Origin: Tubulanus polymorphus
Taxonomy: Eukaryota > Nemertea > Palaeonemertea > Tubulaniformes > Tubulanidae
Assembly (NCBI RefSeq): GCF_964204645.1
Contig: NC_134030.1
Coordinates: 6,136,278-6,200,277, forward strand
Length of the DNA stretch: 64,000 nucleotides
Direction: 5' to 3'
A model generated the notes under the pieces. The model did not search any database, was not told the origin of the DNA, and saw nothing but the letters and a program-made list of their open reading frames with translations. Positions within the stretch are counted from its first letter, which is position 1, and every line of letters starts with the position of its first letter. Shown piece after piece: positions 48,919 through 60,300 of the stretch. Both the position numbers and the translations under genes were made by a program.

Positions 48919-51900
48919 TCAAGGAAGTATTTGGGGTCGTTGAACTGTAACATCGCTGAGATAACGATGACCTAACGCGTTCTTAGCCGAGACCCTGTTG
49001 TGCGGTACATAGGTGAGCATCATCTATTAAAATACGAAAACAAAATATTGTATTAATGGACAGATGCAAAATAATCTCAAAATTGAAGTTATCAACCATT
49101 TATCAAATCAACAGATGAATTTTTTGATTGAACTGATACCGGGTAGCCACTTTCCACCAATTCACAAATTCCCAGAGTTTTCCATGTGATTACACACAAA
49201 TTCCTGAGCGAATCAGAGAATTTTCTAGGTTTAAAATGTTTCAATTCATTCATTTTTCATTGAATCATGCACTGATAAAGAAACACATGGTCAATAGCAA
49301 TATCTGAATTCTCTTGAGTTTTCCAGGTTTTTGGTAAAATTCATCAAATGTTCAGATTTTTTTCAGATTTTTCTGATTCCCCGAGTTTTCCAGGTGGGTG
49401 GCCACCCTGTGATATTTAGAGGTTAAAAGCTTGTGCAAAATGAATATTTCGAACCAAATTGAAAGCCAACTAAGTTGCTAATCAGTCTATACTATCAGGA
49501 TTATTCAATACTCACCATAAGTAATTCTTTACCATCTTCATCTAAAGTCGGAACTAGATGACCGATGTCTTTTTGAGGAGGCCATTTCGGAAATGTGCTT
49601 TTATAATCTGGTAATTTAGATACACCGGGCCATAAACGTTCATCAGGGGTACCTAAGTGAATGAGTAAAATATGTCAACCATATTTCGAGAGTCTATCTG
49701 AAAACTTGTGCGCTGTATTAAAGTAATAACTTGCCTAAAGTTCTAAAAATGCGGAAAAGTTGATCGATTTCAGAGTCACCAGAAAATAAAGGTCTTTTTG
49801 TAATCTGAAAATGAGTTAAGCAGAAATAATATTTTAGACACGATTACTAGCCAAATTATATCTAAGCCTCCCAATTAATAGAAATACAATTGATCATTAC
49901 TCCTGAAATTAGGTAAAATGTATTTTTAATTGCTTTCAGTATGTCTACACCGCAGTGCAGTGTAGAATAGCTGTAATGGACTTTGTTAGTACACCGCATC
50001 AAAATACATTATTGATGTTAATTACTAGCAAGTTTTTTTAATCTGTAGTCTATTGAAAGATCGTAGCATCCATTAAACATATTGAAATATTAGTAACTAA
50101 CAATACAACGCGGTGTAGGCGCGCTAAAGCGGTATGCCTATCATTCAACAAACCAGGATGGAATTCTAAAACATTTTCAAATTATCTCCAGCATTTTCGG
50201 GTATTAATTACAGGTAGTCAGCACTGAGAAGGGTTAACACTCACCATTTCAGCAAATATACAGCCAATACTCCAAACATCGATAGCAGTTGAATAGTATC
50301 GACAGCCTAGTAATATTTCCGGTGCTCGATACCACAGTGTAACTACCTAAAATACAGCAGTTAGAAACTATGAACAGATCAAACCAGTACCGCTTACCGA
50401 GCTTGGTCATAAAAACCACTTAATACTAAACACACTGCACTTTAAGGTATAACGTTAATTCCACTACAAAAATCTTGTACGTACATTTTAAAAGTATTTT
50501 TGTATTAATTTGTACCTCATGTGTATAGGATCGCACTGGAACACCGAACGCCCGAGCGAGTCCGAAATCAGCCAGTTTAATACTTCCCTCGCAATCGATG
50601 AGTAAATTCTGCGGTTTCAGATCCCTGTGTAGAACACGGTGTGTATGACAGTACGCGATGCCTTGTAATAACTGATGTAGATAACTCTATTGACAAAAGA
50701 TGAATCATAATAACTTAACTTCTGAATAAATACGGCAGGGATACTCGGGATGAAGCCCACACTCGGTTCCACAGTTCAGGGTTAACGATAACTCTAGAAT
50801 TACAGGATGGCTTACATCCCATTTACAAAGTTGTCAATGTTATAGGTCTAACACTAAATTCCCTGAGTGAATAAGCGGATAAATGGATATCTATTTGATA
50901 TCTAATTCATTTTCATGCGTTTTTGGCAAAAACAAACTAGGGGTCCAGGGACACCATGCCCACTTGGGAAGTGGTTTCAAATGCTCAAAAATCTAACAAT
51001 TTCAATATTCAACGCCCTCTGGTGACCATATACAAAAACCAATGACCTTGAAACTCAATACAATCATAAAACATGTCAGCAGCTACGATTTTATAATTGA
51101 TTGTGATAACAAAAAATGCCTCGTTACTAATCTAATATGGAAATACTAAGTTAATCTACTATTCAACGCCCCCTGATGACCATATTCAAAACCCAATAAC
51201 CTTGTAACTCACCATATTCATAGAACATGTCATGAACTACAACTTTGCAATTGATCATGGTAACAAAATATGCCTAGGTACCAATATAATAAGGAAATAC
51301 CAGGTTATTCTACTATTCAACGCCCCCATCTTGATTCTGATAGGGCCAATTTTTGGGCTGAAGATGTGTCTAGGGTAGATACATGTATAAACCAAATATC
51401 AAGACATTACCTTGAAGCGTCTTCAAAACTTCCCAAAATAACTGGATTCCGTCTACGGACGGACGAAGGACGAAAAGTGAACGCAATAGCCCGCTGGGAC
51501 TAAAGTCCCAAGTGGGCTAAAAAAGATTTCCAATTCCTTGAGTTTACCATGGTTTTTCTGATTTCTTGAGTTTTCCAGTTCAGTGGACTTAATCAATTAA
51601 AATTGATCTCATTGAACGATTAACCCGCCACTCTGTGTACCGGGTCCTCAAGTGCATTCTTACCTTAATTAATGGTAGAGGAATTCCTGAAGGTGGAGCG
51701 TTATCCATGAATTTCTTTAGATCTTGATTCAAATACTCAAACACTAGATACAATTTCTTATCATTGTGAATCACGTCTAGAAGCCTGCAAGTAAATGCAT
51801 TAATATATATGCATATATGAAGAAATGCATACATAAACTGTCAATTTCATAATTTGAAATATACTTAACTGACAATACTGGAATGATCTAACTCTTTTAA

Positions 51901-52261
51901 CAATGAGATTTCTCGTATCGCAGTACTTGGCACCCCTTCTGATTCCCTGAAAACATCAATCACATTTTAAGCCTGTCAGACACACTTAATGGTGTAGAAG
52001 ATTAAATTTCTGATCTTGACTTGTCGGATGGTTTGTTTATTGAGTGGACTGGGTGTCAAAAATAGGGGTACGTACACTGTACAACTTGATGAGCCACCTC
52101 TGGCAAGCGAGGAAATTTCGACCGTTTCATAGGCCTAAAACTTACGTGTCGAGTCTGATTTTTTTCAGCGCTACAATCTTGCCAGTTAGTTTATACTTGG
52201 CTTTGTAAACGACCCCATACGTGCCTTCACCAATCTTTTCTAATTTGTGGAAGTTTTCCAT
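48919..52261 (-). CDS. CDK2: Cyclin-dependent kinase 2
   Basis: CDK2 is the Ser/Thr kinase that pairs with cyclins E and A for S-phase entry. Exons (minus) are 52261-52146, 51946-51869, 51784-51664, 50686-50516, 50346-50245, 49804-49735, 49652-49516 and 49023-48919, giving 299 aa. Visible are [20 protein letters not shown] (Gly loop with Thr14/Tyr15), Lys33 in VALKKI, PSTAIRE at 45-51, HRDLKPQN (Asp127), DFGLARAF, activating Thr160 in [15 protein letters not shown], and [20 protein letters not shown]. Through Thr160 residue numbering equals human CDK2, and exon 3 has the same 121-nt length. Exon 2 (78 nt) is in frame only if it ends CAG|TTAAGT, a non-canonical donor. Intron 6 is GC-AG. The C-terminus ends [11 protein letters not shown]. 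Start chosen at the ATG of MENF; an open frame extends upstream without another ATG. Confidence 0.95.
49139..49409. mobile_element. CAGGGTGGCCAC-type TIR element, copy B
   Basis: The left end CCGGGTAGCCACTTTCC and right end GTGGCCACCCTG are inverted repeats. The interior is collinear with 32162-32409. The pentamer TGATA flanks both ends, a possible target duplication. It lies in the last intron of CDK2. Confidence 0.75.
50938..51523 (+). mobile_element. Pearl/HINE-like element with internal repeats and 3' hairpin
   Basis: It begins GGGGTCCAGGGACACC and includes GCCCACTTGGGA. Direct repeats of about 154 bp start at TATTCAACGCCC (about 51005, 51160 and a truncated third at 51314). An ACGGACGGACG microsatellite remnant follows (about 51455-51470). 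The 3' end is a hairpin, AGCCCGCTGGGACT/AGTCCCAAGTGGGCT, closing near 51518. Central tandem units, an ACGG-type microsatellite and a terminal hairpin are the architecture of bivalve pearl elements and Helentron-associated (HINE, DINE-1-like) elements. No Rep/helicase is encoded. It lies in CDK2 intron 3. Confidence 0.65.
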
Positions 52262-52837
52262 CTGGATTGAATAGGGTTTTGGGCGAAATGGAGACGAATT
52301 TCGCGGCACACTATGAGGAGCCACCGGCGGGTGGATGAAGTCCCTCAACTCAAACTGTCACGAAACATCAATACATTTTATTCGATTTAGTTTACACAGC
52401 TTTTGATAATAGAAAAAATGTATTCTAACAATCCATTGTAGAAAAAAATTCCTAAAACAATCAGGAATGTGTTTCAGACGTAAAAAATCATTCCAACCAA
52501 AGGGATTCGAACCCAACTTTAATTACGTGCTCACTCGACATGCGCCATTGAGAATCAATAAAATATTCATTTAATTGGAAATTGTTGATATTATTCGGTA
52601 CTATTCTACCTATTCTATATGATTCTAACGTCAATCCATTAATAAACGACAGAAATATATTGAAGAAAGACAGCGATTCGTGTGAGTTTATCTGACGAAT
52701 TTTTAATGTCAAAGCTCTTTCCCAGGAAAATGAGAAATACACTCGGAAAAGGCCTTTCACCTCCAAGTCCAATTCAATTCAATTTAATCTTTGTTGACCG
52801 ACAGGTAAAGAATTGATTTTTCTTCTTAAAGGTTGAA
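52262..52837. promoter_or_regulatory. Shared upstream region of CDK2 and NAA38
   Basis: 576 bp separate the two divergent start codons, so the promoters overlap or are shared. Inside, a tRNA-like box B on the minus strand (GGGTTCGAATCCCTTTGG, near 52495-52515) suggests an old SINE fragment. No TATA box is clearly positioned. Confidence 0.5.
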
Positions 52838-53582
52838 ATGTCGGCTACAGTTGATACACCTGGAAGAAAAATTCTGCGAAGTTGGTTGAACAAAACAATG
52901 CGCATTAAAATGACTGATGGCAGAGTGCTAATTGGTAAGAAAGAAAGAACACAATGCGACGACAGGCTGAAATGTCAGCTAACCTTCTTCAAAATGAAAG
53001 ATGCACTGACGCATGACACACCTGGTCATGAATTTCAAACCTTCACCTATCTCCCGTTGAATATCCTGTTGTAAAAATATGATCTATCTAAAATTGTAGG
53101 TGCTTTCATGTGCACAGATCGAGATCGAAATGTGATACTTGGTTCTTGTCAAGAATATTTAAAAGGTATTAACACTGATACTGGCCCTAGTCGATTCACA
53201 GTCTATAACAGTAATTTTACAGTAATTCACTTAATTCGGGATTTCTCAAGCTGGATTTTCACTTAATTAGAATGAAATATTTTGTCTAACCTGGAACCAA
53301 GTATACTATTTAAAGTCATAATTCAAATTTTATTTAACTCAGAAAAATCTGGCCAGTCCCTAGTCATCCAAAGTTGTAAGTTCTACTGTATATTTCACCG
53401 ATACTGAAATACACTGTGTTTCTTTCATGCTTTTTTGTTTTTTAGAGGATAGCCAGGAAGAGCCAAGAGTCTTGGGGCTTGCGATGGTTCCTGGACACCA
53501 TATCGTTTCTATAGATGTTGACCAATCGCAGAACGACGATCTGTCATGTGATAAATCAATGAGTGAATCAATGATTGAATGA
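52838..53582 (+). CDS. NAA38: NAA38 (LSMD1), auxiliary subunit of N-terminal acetyltransferase C
   Basis: NAA38 is the LSM-fold auxiliary subunit of NatC, which acetylates nascent proteins with Met-hydrophobic N-termini at the ribosome. Exons are 52838-52934, 53100-53165 and 53446-53582. All are GT-AG and in phase, giving 99 aa. The LSM core reads LRSWLNKTMRIKMTDGRVLI, then GAFMCTDRDRNVILGS and EEPRVLGLAMVPGHHIVSI. These are the Sm1 and Sm2 motifs seen in vertebrate NAA38. It is shorter than the human protein because the N-terminal extension is minimal. The tail is Ser/Asp-rich (SMSESMIE). It is head-to-head with CDK2. AATAAA at 53970-53975 may end the transcript. Confidence 0.92.
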
Positions 53583-54367
53583 TCGTGTTATAATCATAGA
53601 TTTTGATCTCCTTAATTCACCCAACTGACTGATCTTTTCACGTTGCATGTTGGACGCAAGCATAACCACGTTGATGATTAAGATATGGTTGGGCCAGGTC
53701 AACGCTATTCTGTTACCTGAAATTTTAACAACTGTTGAGATATACTTTATACAATTCATTTAGAAATGCATATTAAATTAATTATTATGTTTATAATAAT
53801 GAGTTGTTCGTCTTTTTCAAGGGAGTTATCTTATTTGAAGGATTAGGGATTGCAGAAAGGCAGGTTCAGCCCAGGGATCATCATTATCGTCACAGACAAA
53901 ATGGAGGCCACTAGCTCAATTTGCAATTTTCAGCAATTAGGCTATGTGACTGGTTTTTCGAATAGCGATAATAAAAATTATGACATGATAGAAATTTTAG
54001 TAAAAAAAACATTTAATATTTGAATAGTAAATTATATTATCGATGAAGTGATTTACTAGTCTTCTCTTTAGGATTAGTTGCATTTCATGGTTCGATTTTT
54101 TTCTGAAAAACTGGATTCTTTTTTCTTTCAAGTTAATTACAGTTGAATAGAACTGTAAATTAATCACCAATGATAATCTTTCAAGTAAATCAAGTCGATT
54201 AATTGGCTTTCGAAAGGTTGAAAGCCAATGTTTTGTTAGATGGCTAGCACGGTTTTGGGTAGAAAAATGGCGGCTTTTTGAATCGTAGTACTCTATGGGT
54301 CTGACTGTATCGTATCACAATCACATTTTTTTTATCTCGCCGATGGTTTCAACAACAATTATACAAA
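53583..54367. other. Intergenic between NAA38 and TTC3-like gene
   Basis: AT-rich 3' UTR of NAA38 followed by the TTC3-like promoter or 5' UTR. Candidate AATAAA at 53970-53975. No other gene or repeat with clear ends is seen. Confidence 0.5.
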
Positions 54368-57300
54368 ATGCCAGGTCGAAGTACGAACTGTATTTCCAAA
54401 AACAGTCCAACGTCATCTTCACCCCAAGGGATTCGAAACCGTGAGTTGGCAATACCCTTTAAATCATTACATCGTCAGTAAACAACTTTGCTTTTTATTG
54501 TATTGAATGCGCAGTTTTTTGATTTTTGCAACACAAGGAAAAGGAAAACGGAAATACCCGTACGAAGACTGATTGACAATTTGACAATTGGGGGAAGCAT
54601 TCCCATTATTTGGTATTGAACCAGACAGAACGAAAATGCAAAAGTCGGGTAAGATGAAAAACGGGACTGAGGTCCAATCTGCTGAATCAATCATGAATCA
54701 ATACACTGTTTATTAAAAAAAAAATCTTAAAATACAAAAAAACAAGGACCAAGTATTAAGTAAATAATTATTATGATATATAGCCATTGTGGTAAAATAG
54801 CCCTTAGGCCCTAGCGTTTACACGAATAAAGCCGCATTGGTGAAATACCAAATATCCACTATCAAAGTCAAAGATTGTTATCCAACAAATTTCAATTTAT
54901 GAAGCGGGATATTTATGATAACTTTTTACACATATTGATCAGTCGAGAACAAAAAATTTGCATTGTGTTTGTCGATTTGGTATTCAAATGCTTTTTTCTC
55001 CCAATGAGCGCCCAAAATTTTGAGTTTTATTCATTCTGTTAATATCATTTGTCGGACGATCGTTTGTAACAAGCAAGGGTAGCAGTGGTTCCACGCGTTA
55101 TTCTCCGGGACTTGAACGTGCGCAATGCTTTAAAATGGGGTATCGGCACAATGGCGCTACAATACACTCAATTATACATATTGAAGATTAGTTTTGAACT
55201 GGATTTTTAGGCTCCCAAATGGAAATGTTGTCAGATAAGTCATCAAATAGATAGGCCTATAAGATTGACGTTCCTAATAAGTGTATATGGTAGGCCTATA
55301 GTTTATTAGAAATTGAATAACTAATGAGAAAAGTAGACTAGAATTTAATTGAAATGTAGAAGAAATTGAAGCGCGGTAACCGAGTAACTAGCTAGCTAAA
55401 ACCTGGTGGATCCTTGCCTGCCATAATTGAAATCCTCGATTGCCACAGTAGCATTCCAGGTACCCCACTGGCGCGTTTGTTATTTGAAAATGATAGCCTC
55501 GATGGCCTCGTAACTTCAATGATTCGTGGAGGCGCAGTGCCGTGGGTTTCGAGTCCCAGCAAAGGGGAACATGTTTATTGAACATCATTTGTCAATGTTT
55601 TGTTTTGTCAATTTATTGCATGTCTAATCCTAAGTAAAAAATGTTATATATGGCGTGATAAGTATAAGTTCAAGTTCAAACAATCATTCTCGTGTAGTAT
55701 GTATATACCTTAGTTTCAACAATGTCAATATCATTTTATTTTGTAGATCAAAAGTGTGTGGGGGTTGCATTGAATGAGAAAAATCGCTTCGGTTTGTATT
55801 ATTGTATACAAATTCTATGAGACTGGGCAATCATGGGCTTAACTTTGATAAAACCTCGATCAACCAAAATATTGGACCACCTTCCTGTGGACTGGGAATG
55901 AATATAACCTAGGAGACAAGAAGATAATGGAATTGGGACAATTTTTTGGGGAAATAAGTATGTTGCTTTCAAAGAAAGGAATTCTCAAGATCTGTTAACT
56001 CGAAACTCCAGGACTACTTCGATGAATGAGTATATATTACAAAGAAGCCTATGATCGCCCTATTATATGGGTTGAAATCGGCATCAACTACTCACAACAA
56101 TGATAAATATTATTGGTAAATGTTGTTACAGAAGCGAGGGCTGATGATGCAGCTAAGAAATGGTTTAGTATCAGTGAGGTTCGTATGGAACAACATGAAC
56201 AGGTTATTCGGCAGTTAGCGTTCGGTCCATTCATCTGTGGATTAGGTGGATTAGGTTCCGGTCTACACACTAATAAATTCATGAACTGGATGATTCAAAC
56301 AAACTATCCTTTTCCCAGGTAGGCCATGTCTCGTTTTACGTATTGGGTTTACTTCTGTGCTTAAAAGCAGGCATCCACTTATCATTCTTGTTTAAACTAT
56401 TTCACTAGTCATTCAATCAAATCTTTTACATGAAGTAGTTTTTATGCGTTACTTTGTTAATGAAAAGTTGCATCCGTTTCAGATCGAATAACTATGAAGA
56501 TGAAGCGTTTGATGAACGAGAAGATGCCTCATTGAATGAGTTAGAAATCATCATGAAAACCTTGAATGATAAGATGAAGGTATGGCCCATTGGATGGTAC
56601 CAGAAAACAAGTCTGAATGTTTTAATCTTCCAGTCTTTTGATAACTTGAATTCTATGTAGGCATTCAAAAGTCTTTTTCTATTCAATTACAGAAACAACG
56701 TCATGACTATCTGAGGCGAGTGATTTCATTGATTACACAGATGAAAGATGTAGACGACATAGAACAAGCATTGTCATTTGCCAAGAAGGGCGAGCTGTTT
56801 TCAAAAGAAGATATGGAGATGTTACAGTAAGCCAATTAATGAATTGAATTCAACATCAAATTCTAACTTTACTTGCTTCAGAAATCTATTATCTGAACTT
56901 GTTCCATGAACTAAATTGGCGATATGAACCTGTATGAGAACTCTGCCTCGCTTGTTAAGTTGAACTTGACTAATAACAAGTGAAGCAGAGTTCGCTGCAT
57001 TATTCTATTTTGGAATATTTCTATCAATATGTACGCACTGGGAATTATTGAGTTATGAATTAATCTTAAACAGAATAACAGGCCTACCATCATTATTTGT
57101 TACAGAAATGCAGATAACAAGCGGATATATACTGGTGGATTATTCATCGCTGATTTATGTAAGTCTTTTGTGATTTATTCAAATAGTGTGAGTTTTCAAA
57201 AATACAACAATTCTAGATAAAAATCTAATCATCTCTTCTTTTTTTTCAGATGTGGAACACGTCACAAATTTAACGTGGAAAAATCAAGATTCCATCTCCG

Positions 57301-60300
57301 AATTTCGACATCGACTCGAATCAAAAGAAAAGGTAATTTCGGTGTAGCAGACGATGTATGCATAGTTCGCACAAGTTCTTCAAATTCTATGGTAATACCA
57401 TTTTTTTTAGGAAAGTCAAGCAGAGAATATATTAGGAAACACTGCTTTTCGTGAGGGAAACTATAATAAAGCGATCCAACATTATACTAATGCTGCTATA
57501 ATAAGGTAATTAATTGATAAGTTAGTTCATTAGCATGATTTCAGCATTGATCCATTTCCTCATCTTTCCTCCAACTGTCTGTCTTAAAAAATAACGCAAT
57601 ATCCTAGATGCTGTTTTATATTTGCTAATACTCTTCGCTAATGTCCATGTTATACCTGTAACAATGATATAAAAATCCCACTCGATGAATGAAAAAATAT
57701 AAGTCCCTCTAATCAAAATTAGCCTAAAAGTGATCATTTATAGAATACTTATGTGACAAATTATGAGAAATCTATATAATCCAGATCAAAGAGACTAATT
57801 AAGCAATAAGATGTGATACAAACTAGGGATAATGACTGTACAGCATAATAACCACTAAAGTGGAGCAAACTAGGGGGTGCTTAAATAATACAATAGTGAA
57901 TGTAACTTCAGTCAATGTAACAAAGAAATGGATCAAACAGTGGATCAAGGGGCAAATTATCTATTGAGTTTAACTGATATATTTTCTATGAATTGTTACA
58001 GTCCATATAGTTACACGTACTATGGTAATCGAGCTCAGTGTTATTTACGAATTAACAACGGACTACGAGCTTCTATCGACGGTCGCCGGTGTATTACATT
58101 AAACCCTTACTGGACTAAAGTAAGTAAAGTATTTCAAATCTTGTGATAGCACATTTCATCAGTGTTACCTAAATATAACTGTTAGTGAAAAGTGTTTATA
58201 ATAAACGAGATATTTCAAGATGCCGGAAGAGAATTATGTTTTCAATGAGATTCTTCTGTTAATGATGTGTGATCAAAGTGGTATGGATGACAATTACACG
58301 AAAATGGACCCCTAAAGTTTTCAAAAAGATTCTCTGCAAATTACAGTGGAACCTCTTAACAACGAACTTCGGGGGACCAGAAAATATGTTTGTTTCATTG
58401 AGAACCTTAGTGTCAGTGGTGAATCGCTGTCGCGACCCCTGATGGTTCACGTGAGCTCATAGTACACGCAGTATACTCTCAGGACTTGGTGAAGAGTTCG
58501 TTATATCCAGTATGAAATGAGTGAAATTTTCCTATTTGGGACAAAATTCTAGGTTTGCAATAACCAATAAATCGTTAAAATCCAAGGACGTGGTAACGAG
58601 GTTCCACTGTATATACCGTCAAATTACCTAAAGACCCTTGAGTTTATTGATCCCTTAGGAAGGCCGATATACGATGCATATCTTTTTTCGTAGGGTGTTT
58701 ATCGATATTGCCAGGCATTGGTGAAATTAAAACGATTTGATTTAGCGTTGAAAGTCAACGAGGAAGCCGTGTCTCGTTTCACTATAAGAAGTAGAGACAT
58801 GGAAAAATCTGGAATTTCTCTGTCCGATTTACAAGAGCTAGAAAAACTGAAAGCCTTTATCAATAAAGAAAAATGTAAAGGTTGGTAGTTTTACCTTAGT
58901 AGCAATATTATTTCAATTCCTCTCATTCGCTATATACATGGTTTCTATTGTGTCATCACTACTTAAAAATTAACTTATACCGTAAATCAATCCATACTTC
59001 TCTTCAAGCTACTGTATTTTAGTTAAATATGTTTTATAGCTAATATGAGCTTAGAAATTATTTTCTATTCATTGTTTTCAGAGGATTACACTCGCGAAAA
59101 ACTACTGAAAATTGGCATCGATATCGGTGAGAATAGTACGTTTTTCTTATAATAAGAAAATTCAATTTCTGTATAAGTTTTAGTGAATCTCTATAAAATA
59201 TTTTGTGTTTGAAAATAAGGAAAAAGATTTCAGTTAATTTTTGTATTTGTGGTATTAGGTTTTTTCCCGTATATCCAGTTTTGTGAGATATTTTCATTTT
59301 GCTTACAGGCAGCAAAAATAAAGATGATGACGTTGCGACTGGATCAAGGTAAAAGAGTGTTTCTTGTCTTAGTGATTTTAATGTCAGCTTTATTTACGGG
59401 TCCCCTATGACTCCTTAATTGCTTAATAACTTCAAAACATAAAATACTTGAAAATTTAACAATGACTGATCTGTATGGTCCCTGATTTAATCATCAGCCG
59501 CTTACCGTATCTTTTAGCGACGAAGAAGATGATGATGTCCCTGAGTTGATATCAGACAGCGATGAAGATTCACTGGGCAACGTTAAACAGGCTGCGGTGA
59601 GTGACGTTTCCGATGATGAAGAACCGCCGAATCTCGTAAGCGATGATGATTTTGATGTCGAGTGTATTGATATTGATGACAACAGCGATAGGAACAAGGA
59701 AAATCGTTGCGGCAACAAAACCCAATCGCGACACCACAGAGACAGTTATAACAATCAACGGCCTAAATTTCAACCGTCTATGAAAATAGTAAGTCATTGA
59801 GAGCACACAGAAATTCGACTCAGTTCAAAGTACTCGAAAATTCAGTAAGCCTCCTAAAAAGTGCTTACTTGTCACAAAAAAAGTCCAAAAGGGTTTACTT
59901 TCAGCATCCCAAATCCTTGTTTACCCTATGAGAGTGCTTCAAAGTGCTTAATTTTGCCTCAGCCAGACTACTATGAACCCTGTTGGGGTCTTGTAAAAAG
60001 ATCTATTTCAGAAAAAATTAGATGCAGTTCAGATATCTTTGCATGAGCCTGAGATTTTTGGCCATTGTTTGTGTGCTGAAAATGTTCTCTCTGAATCAAC
60101 TGCTGTAATGATGCCTTTATTTTACAGAACGATATAAACCAAAATGTTGACAAACCGAAAAAGAAAGAGTCAACTGAAAAACCTCCTCCTGAGCCGGTCG
60201 TGAAATTATTGCCTGAAGAGGAAAGACGGCATTTGTTTAATGAATATCTGAAAGAAGGAAGTTTAGCATTATTGGAACAGAGAAATCAATCGGCCTATGC

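Noticed and set aside
52262-52348. N-terminally extended CDK2 beginning upstream of MENF
   Set aside because: The upstream open frame has no ATG (it begins TTG), whereas MENF aligns with the start of CDK2 family proteins.
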